Assembly (NCBI GenBank): GCA_002385675.1
Contig: DGDY01000066.1
Location: 1-30,818 of the forward strand
Direction of reading: 5' to 3'
Origin: Anaerolineales bacterium UBA3940
GTDB lineage: Bacteria > Chloroflexota > Anaerolineae > Aggregatilineales > UBA3940
DNA length: 30,818 nt
A program made the translations under genes and the position numbers. A model generated the notes under the pieces. The model had not been told where the DNA came from. It did no database searches and saw nothing but the letters and a program-made list of their open reading frames with translations. Numbering within the stretch: position 1 is the first letter of the stretch; the number at the start of each line of letters is the position of its first letter. This document shows, piece by piece, positions 8,459-15,387 of the stretch.

Positions 8459-9880
8459 ATGGTTGATTCACATTATCTCTGTGTCCACTGTCACTTCTAC
8501 CAGCCCCCACGTGGCAACCCCTTCAGCAACGAGCCGCTAGTCGAGCCCGACGCTGCGCCCTATAGAAACTGGAACGAGCGTATCACAGCGGAGTGCTACC
8601 GCCCCAACGCGGAGATCGGCAACTTCGACCATATCTCGTTCAACGTCGGTGAGACGCTTGGCTCGTGGCTGGCGCTTCACGCACCGAAGGTGTACAAGCG
8701 CATCATCAAGGCGGACCGCCAGCACCGTAAAGCTCATGGCGTCGGCAACGCCATCGCGCAGGGTATGCATCATACCATCCTGCCGCTTGCGCGGCGCGAC
8801 GATAAGGTTACACAGGTGCTGTGGGGGCGCGAGGTTTTTGCGCACCGCTTTGGCCACCGGCCTGAGGGCATGTGGCTCCCCGAGATGGCGGTTGACTCCG
8901 AAACGCTGGAAGTGCTCGTCGAGCAGGGGATCGAATGGACGATCCTCTCCGAGCGACAGGTCAGCGGCGAGCTGCACGGCGCAGGCCCGTACTGGGTGGA
9001 GCTTCCAAACGGCAGCCGCATCAAGGTTTTCCTGCGTGACGAGGGACTCTCGAACGACATCGCCTTCAACATGGGCAAGTTCGGCGGGGCAGGGCGCTGG
9101 GCGCGCGACGTGCTCGTGCCGCGCCGCCGTAGCGCGGGCGCGCTGACGCTTATCGCGACGGACGGCGAGACGTTCGGCCACCACTGGCCCGGCGAAGAGC
9201 AGTTCCTGTACTGGCTGCTGCGCTACGAGGCGGAGGCCGCGGGCTACGAGGTCGTTACGCTGGGGCAGTACGCCAGGATGGTTGAGCCTATCGGCACGGT
9301 GACGCTCCGCGAGAACACAGCCTGGAGCTGCGGGCATGGTGTGGCGCGCTGGGTGACCGGCTGCGACTGCACGCGGGGCAGTTCCAACTGGAAGGGCGGC
9401 GTCCGCCGCGCGATGGACAACCTGCGCTACCAGCTGGATGCCGTGTATGAGGACGAGGTGCGGCGTTTGCAGGCGGGCGACCCGCTGGCGCTGCGCAATG
9501 CCTACATCGATGTGGTGCTGGGCCGGGTGTCCGCGCCGGAGTTCCTTGCCTCGCGCGGGCTGGACCTTCCCTCTGACGCAGCGGACCGGCTCATGAAGCT
9601 CGTCGAGGCGCAGTACTACCGGCAGCGCATGTACTCGAGCTGCACGTTCTTCTTTGCCGACCTCGACACGCTTTCGACCGTGTACGGCATCGCAAACGCT
9701 GCTTATGCCATCAAGCTGACGCAGGACGCGGTCGGCGTGGACCTGTCACGCGAGTTCCGGCAGGACCTCAGTGTGGTGGTCCAGCCGAACGCCCGGCCCG
9801 GCGCGCTGCTGAACGCCGCCGCACTCTACGACGACCTCCTGGGGCACATGGAACTGACCACCAGCGTACCGACAACCTAG
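8459..9880 (+). CDS. GH57 family glycoside hydrolase with DUF3536-like C-terminus
   Basis: This is a 473-residue second GH57-fold protein, distinct from the branching enzyme. The N-terminal part has CVHCHFYQPPRGNPF, GMWLPEMAVD (putative nucleophile Glu142) and LIATDGETFGHHWPG (putative acid/base Asp235). The rest resembles DUF3536: ENTAWSCGHGVARWVTGC, the Cys-rich CDCTRGSSNWKGG, RAMDNLRYQLD and SSCTFFFADLDTL. From recollection, family members of this plan are often much longer (about 800 residues), so this is a compact form. Its location behind glgC suggests alpha-glucan processing or debranching, but the substrate is not shown by sequence. The ATG follows AGGAG (8445-8449) by 9 bases. Confidence 0.88.
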   Translation: MVDSHYLCVHCHFYQPPRGNPFSNEPLVEPDAAPYRNWNERITAECYRPNAEIGNFDHISFNVGETLGSWLALHAPKVYKRIIKADRQHRKAHGVGNAIAQGMHHTILPLARRDDKVTQVLWGREVFAHRFGHRPEGMWLPEMAVDSETLEVLVEQGIEWTILSERQVSGELHGAGPYWVELPNGSRIKVFLRDEGLSNDIAFNMGKFGGAGRWARDVLVPRRRSAGALTLIATDGETFGHHWPGEEQFLYWLLRYEAEAAGYEVVTLGQYARMVEPIGTVTLRENTAWSCGHGVARWVTGCDCTRGSSNWKGGVRRAMDNLRYQLDAVYEDEVRRLQAGDPLALRNAYIDVVLGRVSAPEFLASRGLDLPSDAADRLMKLVEAQYYRQRMYSSCTFFFADLDTLSTVYGIANAAYAIKLTQDAVGVDLSREFRQDLSVVVQPNARPGALLNAAALYDDLLGHMELTTSVPTT

Positions 9881-9905
9881 TGTGACGTTCGTCCGTCTGT
9901 CACAC
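9880..9905 (+). terminator. Possible hairpin at the end of the GH57/DUF3536 gene
   Basis: GTGTGAC (9880-9886) pairs with GTCACAC (9899-9905) over a 12-base loop, starting at the last base of the stop codon. The stem is short and no clear T run follows. Confidence 0.35.
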
Positions 9906-9938
9906 AATTCTTCAGGCATGTGGGGTGACGTTTGGCAC

Positions 9939-9967
9939 CTGACATGTTTCCGGCTGCGACGTATGAT
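9939..9967 (+). promoter_or_regulatory. Sigma-70-type promoter of the ferredoxin gene
   Basis: CTGACA (9939-9944, 5/6) and TATGAT (9962-9967, 5/6) are separated by exactly 17 bp. The predicted transcript start is near 9974, giving a leader of about 45 bases with GGAGG before the ATG. A perfect TTGACA at 9972-9977 is also present but has only a poor -10 partner (GTGAAT). Confidence 0.7.
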
Positions 9968-10018
9968 CGCTTTGACAAACCATCCAGATACCTGTGAATC
10001 CTTTCGGTGGAGGACACC

Positions 10019-10204
10019 ATGCCGATCATCACTGACGAATGCCTGATGTGCGGTGCTTGCGCAGATGAGTGCCCGGTGGGCGCGATCTCCGAGGACGAGT
10101 ACCAGTATGTGATCGACCAGAGCGTCTGCGTGAAGTGCGAGGGCTATGCCGACTCGCCGCAGTGCGTGGACGTCTGCCCCAACGGCGCGATTCTGGCTGA
10201 CTAG
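10019..10204 (+). CDS. 2[4Fe-4S] ferredoxin (Allochromatium-like cysteine spacing)
   Basis: This 61-residue electron carrier binds two [4Fe-4S] clusters. The first motif is Cys8-x2-Cys11-x2-Cys14-x3-Cys18-Pro. The second is Cys37-x2-Cys40-x8-Cys49-x3-Cys53-Pro, where the eight-residue gap between the second and third Cys matches the extended loop of the Allochromatium/YfhL-type ferredoxins rather than the clostridial x2 spacing. The ATG at 10019 is preferred over an upstream in-frame start because GTGGAGG ends a few bases before it. The gene has its own promoter (9939-9967) and terminator (10226-10263), so it is a single-gene unit. No redox partner enzyme is adjacent. Confidence 0.95.
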   Translation: MPIITDECLMCGACADECPVGAISEDEYQYVIDQSVCVKCEGYADSPQCVDVCPNGAILAD

Positions 10205-10225
10205 CCGCTTCGTACCTGAGACAGA

Positions 10226-10263
10226 ACAGAAACGGCCCCTGCACAAGGGGCCGCTTCTGTTTT
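10226..10263. terminator. Bidirectional intrinsic terminator
   Basis: A 14-nt arm at 10226-10239 (ACAGAAACGGCCCC) pairs with 10247-10260 (GGGGCCGCTTCTGT) with one A-C mismatch and a 7-base loop, followed by TTT. It ends the ferredoxin transcript and sits between convergent genes, so it can also serve the minus-strand transglycosylase gene ending at 10292. Confidence 0.9.
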
Positions 10264-10291
10264 GATCCCGATGCTACACTGCGCCGCTGCG

Positions 10292-12718
10292 CTACGACGA
10301 TGTGCCGTAGATGGCGCGGTACATGGTGTAGTGCTCAAAGATGCTCTGCACGTAGATGCGCGGCTCGCTGAGGTTGATGATCTCGACAAACAGGTCAGGG
10401 TCGCCGCCTGACTTCTGCTGCCAGTCCATCGCCCGCCCCGAGCCGGCGTTGTAGGCCGCGAGCACCGCGTACTTGTCGTCGTTAAAGCGGTTGAGTTCGT
10501 CGCGCAGCAGCCACGTCCCGAAGGCGACGTTCACCACCGGGCGCTGCAGGTCGCTGACGTGATACTCCGGCCAGTTCAGCCGCGCAGCAATGTCCTCGCC
10601 GGTGGGCGGCCAGATCTGCATCAGACCCTGCGCGGCGGCTGTTGACGTCGCGAAGCCCTCGAACAGGCTTTCCTGCTCGATGATGGCAAACACAAACAGC
10701 GGGTCGAGGTTATACTGCTGCGCGTACTGCAGAATCAGGTCCGAGAAGTACGTCGGGTAGCGCAGCCGGGCGAGGAAGACCGGGCCGTCAAGCGGATCCA
10801 CACCCGCCAGCGTGTACAGGCGGGCCACCGCGCTGATCGACGAGCGGTACAGCCCGATCTCGCGGAAGTAGATCGCAAACTGGTACAGGGCGAGCGGGTC
10901 TTCCGCGTAGCTGGTGCGCACCGCCTCGAATTCCTGCCGCGCCTCAGCGATCATGCCGAGGTCCCACATCTCACGCGCGCGGACCATGCGCGGATCGCCA
11001 GCGATGTCGCCGCGCAGTTCGGTCGCAAGCGGCGGCTGTGTCTCCAGCCCGAAGGTGCTCACGAGCCACAACTCCGCCACCTCGCGCCCCTCGTCAGGGT
11101 TTTCGGGCAGGGTGAAGCTCTCCGGCGGGGTGAACGGCTCCCGCCCCGCGAGTAGGTCAGCGGCACGCAGGCCGTAGTAATCATCGGACGCGGTCGCGGC
11201 GGCGTTGTTCAACACCTGCGCGGCCTCGTCGGTGCTGCCGCTGGCGAGCAGTATCTTGCCGCGCCACAACAGGCTGGCGGCGGGCGCGTCGTTGCTCGGC
11301 ATGTCCGCTGCCTCGCTGAACAGCGCCTCGGCGGTCGTCATGTCGCCTGAGCGGTAGGCGGCCAGACCGGCGTCGAACAGCCCGGCAGCCGCGCGCGAGT
11401 CGGTGGGGTAGCTGGCAGCCAACTCGCGGAAGTAGTTTGCGGCGCGGGTCAGGTCGCCCATGGCGATGGAGATCTGCCCGGCCCGGTAGAGCGCATCCGG
11501 GGCCTGCGGCAGGTCGCCATGCTCCTGCAGGAAGGTGTCAAGCGTCGCCAGCGCGCTCTCCGAATCGCCAAGCGAGGCGTGGATGTCCGCCATCTCGATC
11601 CAGGCTTCGCCCCATTCCTCGCCATCCGACGGCATGAAGCGGTTGACAAGCGCCTGAAGCTCGGTCAGCGCCGCCTGTGCGTTGCCCAACCGCCGGTAGG
11701 CACGGGCGATGTACATATGCGTAAGCGGCGTATCGTCGCGTACACTCTCCAGGCTGGCGAGGTGGGCCAGGAAGGCTTCAATGGCGATCTCGTACTGCCC
11801 CTGGTTGTAGTTCACCACGCCGCGCTGGTACTGGTCGACCTCCCTCTCGGCGTCGAGCAGCGCGCGCAGAGAGCTGAGCGCCTCATAGCTCTCCGGGTAA
11901 TTCATGAAGACGCGCTCGAACTGCACGTAGGCGGCGTTGGTTTCACCGGCTTCAAACCACGTCTGTCCCAGGTAGTACTCGATGGTCGCGCGGTAGAACG
12001 GGTTCTGCGCCTCATCGAGGATCATCTGGTACTGCGCGACCGCGCCGCCGGTGTTGCCCAGCGAGCGGTTCACCTGCGCGACCTTCTCGCGAAGCTGCAA
12101 CCGGCTGACAAGATGGCGCTCCGCTGCAAGCGCCCGGTCGTAGCTGGCGAGGGCATCGCTCTGCTGGCCTGCCGCAAGCTGCGCGTCCGCGATACGCTCA
12201 TAGACGTAGCTGTCGATGATACCGGGCCGCAGCGAGAGGTATGTTTGGAAGTCGGCGATGGCCCCGGCCCAGTCGCTCAGGCCCAGCTTTGCCTCGCCGC
12301 GCAGAAAGGTGGCCCTGGCGGCGTCGGGGTGCTCAGGGTGTTCCGTGAGGAAGGTGGTAAGCGCCTCCTCGGCCCCGGCGAAGTCACCGCTGCGCAGGGC
12401 GGCATGCGCCAGCCCGATGCGGGCCATCGCGCGCTCGTCGTCGCTCGCGCCGGGGTCCGCCAGCACCTGCTCAAAAGCGGCGATCGCGGAATCCCAATCA
12501 CCATTGCGCAGGTCGCGCTCTCCCTGGTGCACGGCCTCGATGGGGAGCGGTGTGGGCGTCGGGGTAGGGGCCGGCTCGGTCGTTGCGGTAGGCGGCGGCG
12601 GGGTCGACGCGTCTGTCGGTGCCTGGGCCGCTCCCTCTGGCGTTTGCCGGCAGGCGGCAAGCAGGAGGGAGACGACTACGGCAAGCAGGGACAGGGTCAA
12701 GCGTTTTTGGTGTATCAT
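10292..12718 (-). CDS. TPR-repeat lytic transglycosylase lipoprotein (Slt-like)
   Basis: This 808-residue protein is a predicted lipoprotein that cleaves peptidoglycan glycan strands. A signal peptide ends in the lipobox LLLAAC (Cys23), followed by a Thr/Pro linker (about 35-60). A long stretch of tetratricopeptide-like helical repeats runs to about residue 640 (for example LRNGDWDSAIAAFEQVLADP). The C-terminal SLT domain has IIEQES with catalytic Glu683, AAQGLMQIWPPTG, AYNAGSGRA and PRIYVQSIF, matching the Slt70 motif set. The many N-terminal repeats recall the superhelical ring of Slt70 but are longer. A TTGACA/GATAAT promoter lies so close upstream that the mRNA may be leaderless (see 12726-12754). 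It diverges from the PfkB kinase. Confidence 0.93.
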   Translation of the reverse strand: MIHQKRLTLSLLAVVVSLLLAACRQTPEGAAQAPTDASTPPPPTATTEPAPTPTPTPLPIEAVHQGERDLRNGDWDSAIAAFEQVLADPGASDDERAMARIGLAHAALRSGDFAGAEEALTTFLTEHPEHPDAARATFLRGEAKLGLSDWAGAIADFQTYLSLRPGIIDSYVYERIADAQLAAGQQSDALASYDRALAAERHLVSRLQLREKVAQVNRSLGNTGGAVAQYQMILDEAQNPFYRATIEYYLGQTWFEAGETNAAYVQFERVFMNYPESYEALSSLRALLDAEREVDQYQRGVVNYNQGQYEIAIEAFLAHLASLESVRDDTPLTHMYIARAYRRLGNAQAALTELQALVNRFMPSDGEEWGEAWIEMADIHASLGDSESALATLDTFLQEHGDLPQAPDALYRAGQISIAMGDLTRAANYFRELAASYPTDSRAAAGLFDAGLAAYRSGDMTTAEALFSEAADMPSNDAPAASLLWRGKILLASGSTDEAAQVLNNAAATASDDYYGLRAADLLAGREPFTPPESFTLPENPDEGREVAELWLVSTFGLETQPPLATELRGDIAGDPRMVRAREMWDLGMIAEARQEFEAVRTSYAEDPLALYQFAIYFREIGLYRSSISAVARLYTLAGVDPLDGPVFLARLRYPTYFSDLILQYAQQYNLDPLFVFAIIEQESLFEGFATSTAAAQGLMQIWPPTGEDIAARLNWPEYHVSDLQRPVVNVAFGTWLLRDELNRFNDDKYAVLAAYNAGSGRAMDWQQKSGGDPDLFVEIINLSEPRIYVQSIFEHYTMYRAIYGTSS

Positions 12719-12725
12719 AGGCGGG

Positions 12726-12754
12726 ATTATCCCGGTCTATACGGAAGTTGTCAA
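12726..12754 (-). promoter_or_regulatory. Near-consensus promoter giving a leaderless transglycosylase mRNA
   Basis: On the minus strand a perfect TTGACA (12754-12749) is followed after 17 bp by GATAAT (12731-12726, 5/6). Only 7 bases separate the -10 hexamer from the ATG at 12718, so transcription should begin at or next to the A of the start codon. No Shine-Dalgarno sequence is possible or seen. Confidence 0.8.
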
Positions 12755-12822
12755 TGAGACCATACTGCTAACAGCATCAGGGACGGTGCGTACAAGCACC
12801 CGCACCGACCAGGAGAGCGGTT

Positions 12823-13740
12823 ATGCCCCCTTCGTTCGATGTCCTGAGCTATGGCACAATCGGGCTCGATTATATCCTGAGAGTTCCTTACTGGCCTACT
12901 CCCGATCGCGGCGTGCATGCCCGCGAGGAAGAAGAGCACCTCGGCGGCAAGGCGACGAACACGGCGGTCCTGCTGGCGGGGTGGGGTCGGAAGGTGGCGA
13001 TCAGCGGGTACGTCATCGGCGATGATCCGGTGGGTACGCGCCTGCTGGAGCGGCTCAGCGAGTATGAGAACCTCAGCACCCGCTACCTGGAGCAGCGGCC
13101 CGGCCTGTCCAGCATGTACTGCCGCATTCTGGTGAACCCGGCGGGCGAGCGCGCGATCATCGGCGTGAGGGCGGACGACACGCCGCAAACCGAGCCCACA
13201 CGGGAGATGATCGAGGATGTGCGCCTGCTGACGCTCGACCTGTATGGCGGGGCAGAGCGCGTCCGGGCGGCGCGGCTCGCCGCGGACGCAGGGCGGCCTG
13301 TCGTGGTTGGCGATCTTCGCCGGGCTGATCACCCCGTGCTGCCCTACACGACGGTTGCCATCGCTTCCGCCGCCGAGATCCGCGTTGAGTACCCCGGCTG
13401 GAGCGTAGACGCGTTCGCGGCGGCTGTGCAGGCGGCGGGCGCTCTGCACGTGATCGTGACGGACGGGGCGGGCGATGTGCTCGTGTTTGTGGGGGATGCG
13501 CCACCGGTGGCGATCACGCCGCCGCGGGTTGAGGTGGTCGATGCGACCGGCGCGGGGGACGCCTTCCGTGCGGGGGTAGTGTTGGGCCTGCTGGAGGGCG
13601 CGCCGCTCACTGAAGCCGCCGCCCTGGGGGCGGCGGCGGGATCGATCAATGTGACGCGGGCAGGCGGCGCGAGCCGTGTGCCTGAGCTGGCGGAGGTGCG
13701 CTCACTGGCTGCCAGCCTCCCCCGCCGTCAGGCCCGGTAG
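12823..13740 (+). CDS. PfkB/ribokinase family sugar (or nucleoside) kinase
   Basis: A 305-residue ATP-dependent kinase of the PfkB family, which phosphorylates sugars or nucleosides. The first signature is LGGKATNTAVLLAGWG (GG41-42, Asn46), where substrate is bound. The second is VDATGAGDAFRAG with anion-hole residues 243-245 and the catalytic base Asp246. The N-terminal Asp16 (IGLDYI) is also typical of a sugar-contacting residue. Substrate cannot be decided from motifs alone. The ATG at 12823 follows AGGAG (12811-12815) by 7 bases. It diverges from the transglycosylase and converges on the receiver-domain gene with only 43 bp between stops. Confidence 0.9.
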   Translation: MPPSFDVLSYGTIGLDYILRVPYWPTPDRGVHAREEEEHLGGKATNTAVLLAGWGRKVAISGYVIGDDPVGTRLLERLSEYENLSTRYLEQRPGLSSMYCRILVNPAGERAIIGVRADDTPQTEPTREMIEDVRLLTLDLYGGAERVRAARLAADAGRPVVVGDLRRADHPVLPYTTVAIASAAEIRVEYPGWSVDAFAAAVQAAGALHVIVTDGAGDVLVFVGDAPPVAITPPRVEVVDATGAGDAFRAGVVLGLLEGAPLTEAAALGAAAGSINVTRAGGASRVPELAEVRSLAASLPRRQAR

Positions 13741-13783
13741 GTGCAACCTGTGCAGGTCAACGATAGGGTGTGATAAACGCGCG

Positions 13784-14161
13784 TCAGTCAACACTCTGAA
13801 GATCCAGCATCTTGCGGATCTTGCTGAGGAGATCGTGGTGCAGGATGGGTTTCTGCAGGTAGTCATCCGCACCCGCTTCCAGTCCGGCATCCACCGAAGC
13901 CGGCTCACCGCGCGCGGAGAGCATCACGATCGGAATCTCCGTGGTCTCCGGTCGCTCGCGGATCCGGCGGCATAGCTCGATGCCGTTCATGCCCGGCATC
14001 ATGACGTCGAGGATGATCAGGTCGGGTGTGTGCTCTTCGAGCGCCTCCAGCGCGGCGTAAGCGTCACGCGCCTTTATGACGTCAAAGCCACCGCGCTCCA
14101 ACATGATTCCAATCAGTGTGAGCGCCCCCACCTCATCGTCAACTACAAGGATGGTTGCCAT
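13784..14161 (-). CDS. Single-domain response regulator (CheY-like receiver)
   Basis: The 125-residue protein is a complete receiver domain without an output domain. Acidic pocket Asp8/Asp9, phospho-acceptor Asp52 (LIILDVMMPGMNG), Ser82 (VMLSARG) and Lys104 (YLQKP) are all present, so it should be phosphorylatable. No histidine kinase, chemotaxis or polar-localisation gene is adjacent, so its partner is unknown; stand-alone receivers act by protein-protein contact. GAGGAAC lies about 8 bases upstream of the ATG. The AT-rich region beyond 14162 probably contains its promoter (for example minus-strand TAGACT at 14231-14226). Confidence 0.94.
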   Translation of the reverse strand: MATILVVDDEVGALTLIGIMLERGGFDVIKARDAYAALEALEEHTPDLIILDVMMPGMNGIELCRRIRERPETTEIPIVMLSARGEPASVDAGLEAGADDYLQKPILHHDLLSKIRKMLDLQSVD

Positions 14162-14283
14162 TCGGTTGTTCCTCGCCCACGTGGATTGATGCAGTGAGAA
14201 AAAGAAAGCGATGAAACCATATTCCAGTCTATCTAAGTCCTAACAAAATGCAAACGCCAAAATAAACAATGAGGCTGTTTTTT

Positions 14284-14445
14284 ATGCCGAAATCCGCCCG
14301 ACTGGCGTGCTGGGAGCGTCTGCGCCAGCTTGCACGCGCATTTGAGCCACCGGGGATCATCTCTACAGTACCCTTTGCCAGTATGCATGATCAACTAGCC
14401 CTCCACCTCAACGTTGGTTGCCATGATTATTTCATAGTGCGCTAA
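14284..14445 (+). CDS. Possible small ORF (53 aa), unrecognised
   Basis: An ATG at 14284 opens a 53-codon frame ending TAA at 14445, with GAGG (14271-14274) 9 bases upstream. The peptide begins MPKSARLACWERLRQL and has no recognised motif, signal peptide or membrane segment. It lies in the gap between the response regulator and trmI. The ribosome-binding site and AT-rich upstream region are the only support; chance is a fair alternative. Confidence 0.22.
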   Translation: MPKSARLACWERLRQLARAFEPPGIISTVPFASMHDQLALHLNVGCHDYFIVR

Positions 14446-14473
14446 ACGCCGTGCTGACCAGGGCTGCCCTCTG

Positions 14474-14502
14474 TTGTTGGCCTCCCGGCGCTACAGTATA
14501 AT
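14474..14502 (+). promoter_or_regulatory. trmI promoter, nearly leaderless
   Basis: TTGTTG (14474-14479) and a perfect TATAAT (14497-14502) are separated by 17 bp. The predicted start of transcription, about 14509, is within 2 bases of the GTG at 14511, and no Shine-Dalgarno sequence precedes that codon. Confidence 0.8.
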
Positions 14503-14510
14503 TGCCCGAT

Positions 14511-15371
14511 GTGAACGCCAAGCATAGGGGTAGGGGATTGCGCCAGGCACAATCTGGGGACATCGTGCTGCTCATCAGCCTGCGGGACCGCAAGACGTAC
14601 CTGCGGACGTTGGAGCACGGTGCGACCCTTCACACGCACAACGGCTATTTGCAGCACGACGATATCATCGGCCAGCCCTACGGCTCGCAGATCTGCACGC
14701 ACCTCGGCGCGAAGTTTTATCTGCTTCAGCCGACGACCGAGGAGCTTGTGCGCTATATCCGCCGCTCCAGCCAGATTATCTTCCCCAAGGATTCCGGATA
14801 CATCATCATGAAGCTGGGAGTGCGGCCCGGCAGCCGTGTGCTGGAGGCCGGGACGGGCAGCGGCGGGCTGACGCTGGCGTTCGCTACGATGGTCGGTGAT
14901 AGCGGGCGGGTGTACTCGTACGACGTGCGCGAGGACCTTCAGTCGGTTGCACGGAGGAACCTGAGAGAGGCCGGCCTGCACGAGCGTGTGACCTTCAAGC
15001 TGGGCGATGCGGCGGACGGCTTCGATGAGACGGACGTGGATGCCCTGTTTCTGGATATGCTCACGCCGTGGGCCGTGCTGGACCAGGCGCACGCGGCGCT
15101 CGCAAGCGGCGGGGTGCTGGGCTGCCTGGTGCCGACGCTCAACCAGCTTACCGAGTTGCTCGGCGCGCTGCACGCGCACCCGGGCTTCGCCTTCGTCGAG
15201 GCGGAGGAGTTATTGCTGCGGCGCTACAAGACTCTCCCGGCGCGTGTCCGGCCTGAGGACCGCATGGTCGCACACACGGGGTTTCTGGTGTTCGCCCGCG
15301 CGGTCGTGCCGGACGACGCCTCGGCCTCGCCCGACCTGCCCGACGATGACGAAGAAGAACAGCCGGAGTAG
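14511..15371 (+). CDS. trmI: tRNA (adenine-N1-)-methyltransferase, TrmI family
   Basis: TrmI methylates N1 of A58 in the T-loop of tRNAs using S-adenosylmethionine and acts as a homotetramer. From the GTG at 14511 the protein has 286 residues. The N-terminal small beta domain contains GDIVLLISLRDRKTYL and the diagnostic LHTHNGYLQHDDIIGQPYGS. The Rossmann domain has the SAM motif VLEAGTGSGGLT (about 110-120), an acidic ribose-binding YSYDVRED (about 133-140), and DALFLDMLTPW near Asp182. A longer frame to 14502 would start inside the -10 box and is rejected. The C-terminus ends in an acidic tail. The lipoprotein gene starts 17 bp downstream. Confidence 0.94.
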   Translation: MNAKHRGRGLRQAQSGDIVLLISLRDRKTYLRTLEHGATLHTHNGYLQHDDIIGQPYGSQICTHLGAKFYLLQPTTEELVRYIRRSSQIIFPKDSGYIIMKLGVRPGSRVLEAGTGSGGLTLAFATMVGDSGRVYSYDVREDLQSVARRNLREAGLHERVTFKLGDAADGFDETDVDALFLDMLTPWAVLDQAHAALASGGVLGCLVPTLNQLTELLGALHAHPGFAFVEAEELLLRRYKTLPARVRPEDRMVAHTGFLVFARAVVPDDASASPDLPDDDEEEQPE

Positions 15372-15387
15372 TCCGGATTTCCCGTAA

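Larger units (their letters stand above)
14162..14510. other. AT-rich intergenic region between response regulator and trmI
   Basis: About 349 bp contain no recognised gene. Bases 14200-14290 are clearly more AT-rich than the surroundings, with poly-A and poly-T tracts, as expected for the control region of the divergent response regulator. A 53-codon open frame (14284-14445) and the trmI promoter (14474-14502) are the only other structure seen. Confidence 0.7.

Noticed and set aside
9972..9977. Perfect TTGACA as the ferredoxin -35 box
   Set aside because: Its -10 partner would be GTGAAT, a poor match; CTGACA-17-TATGAT just upstream is the better promoter.
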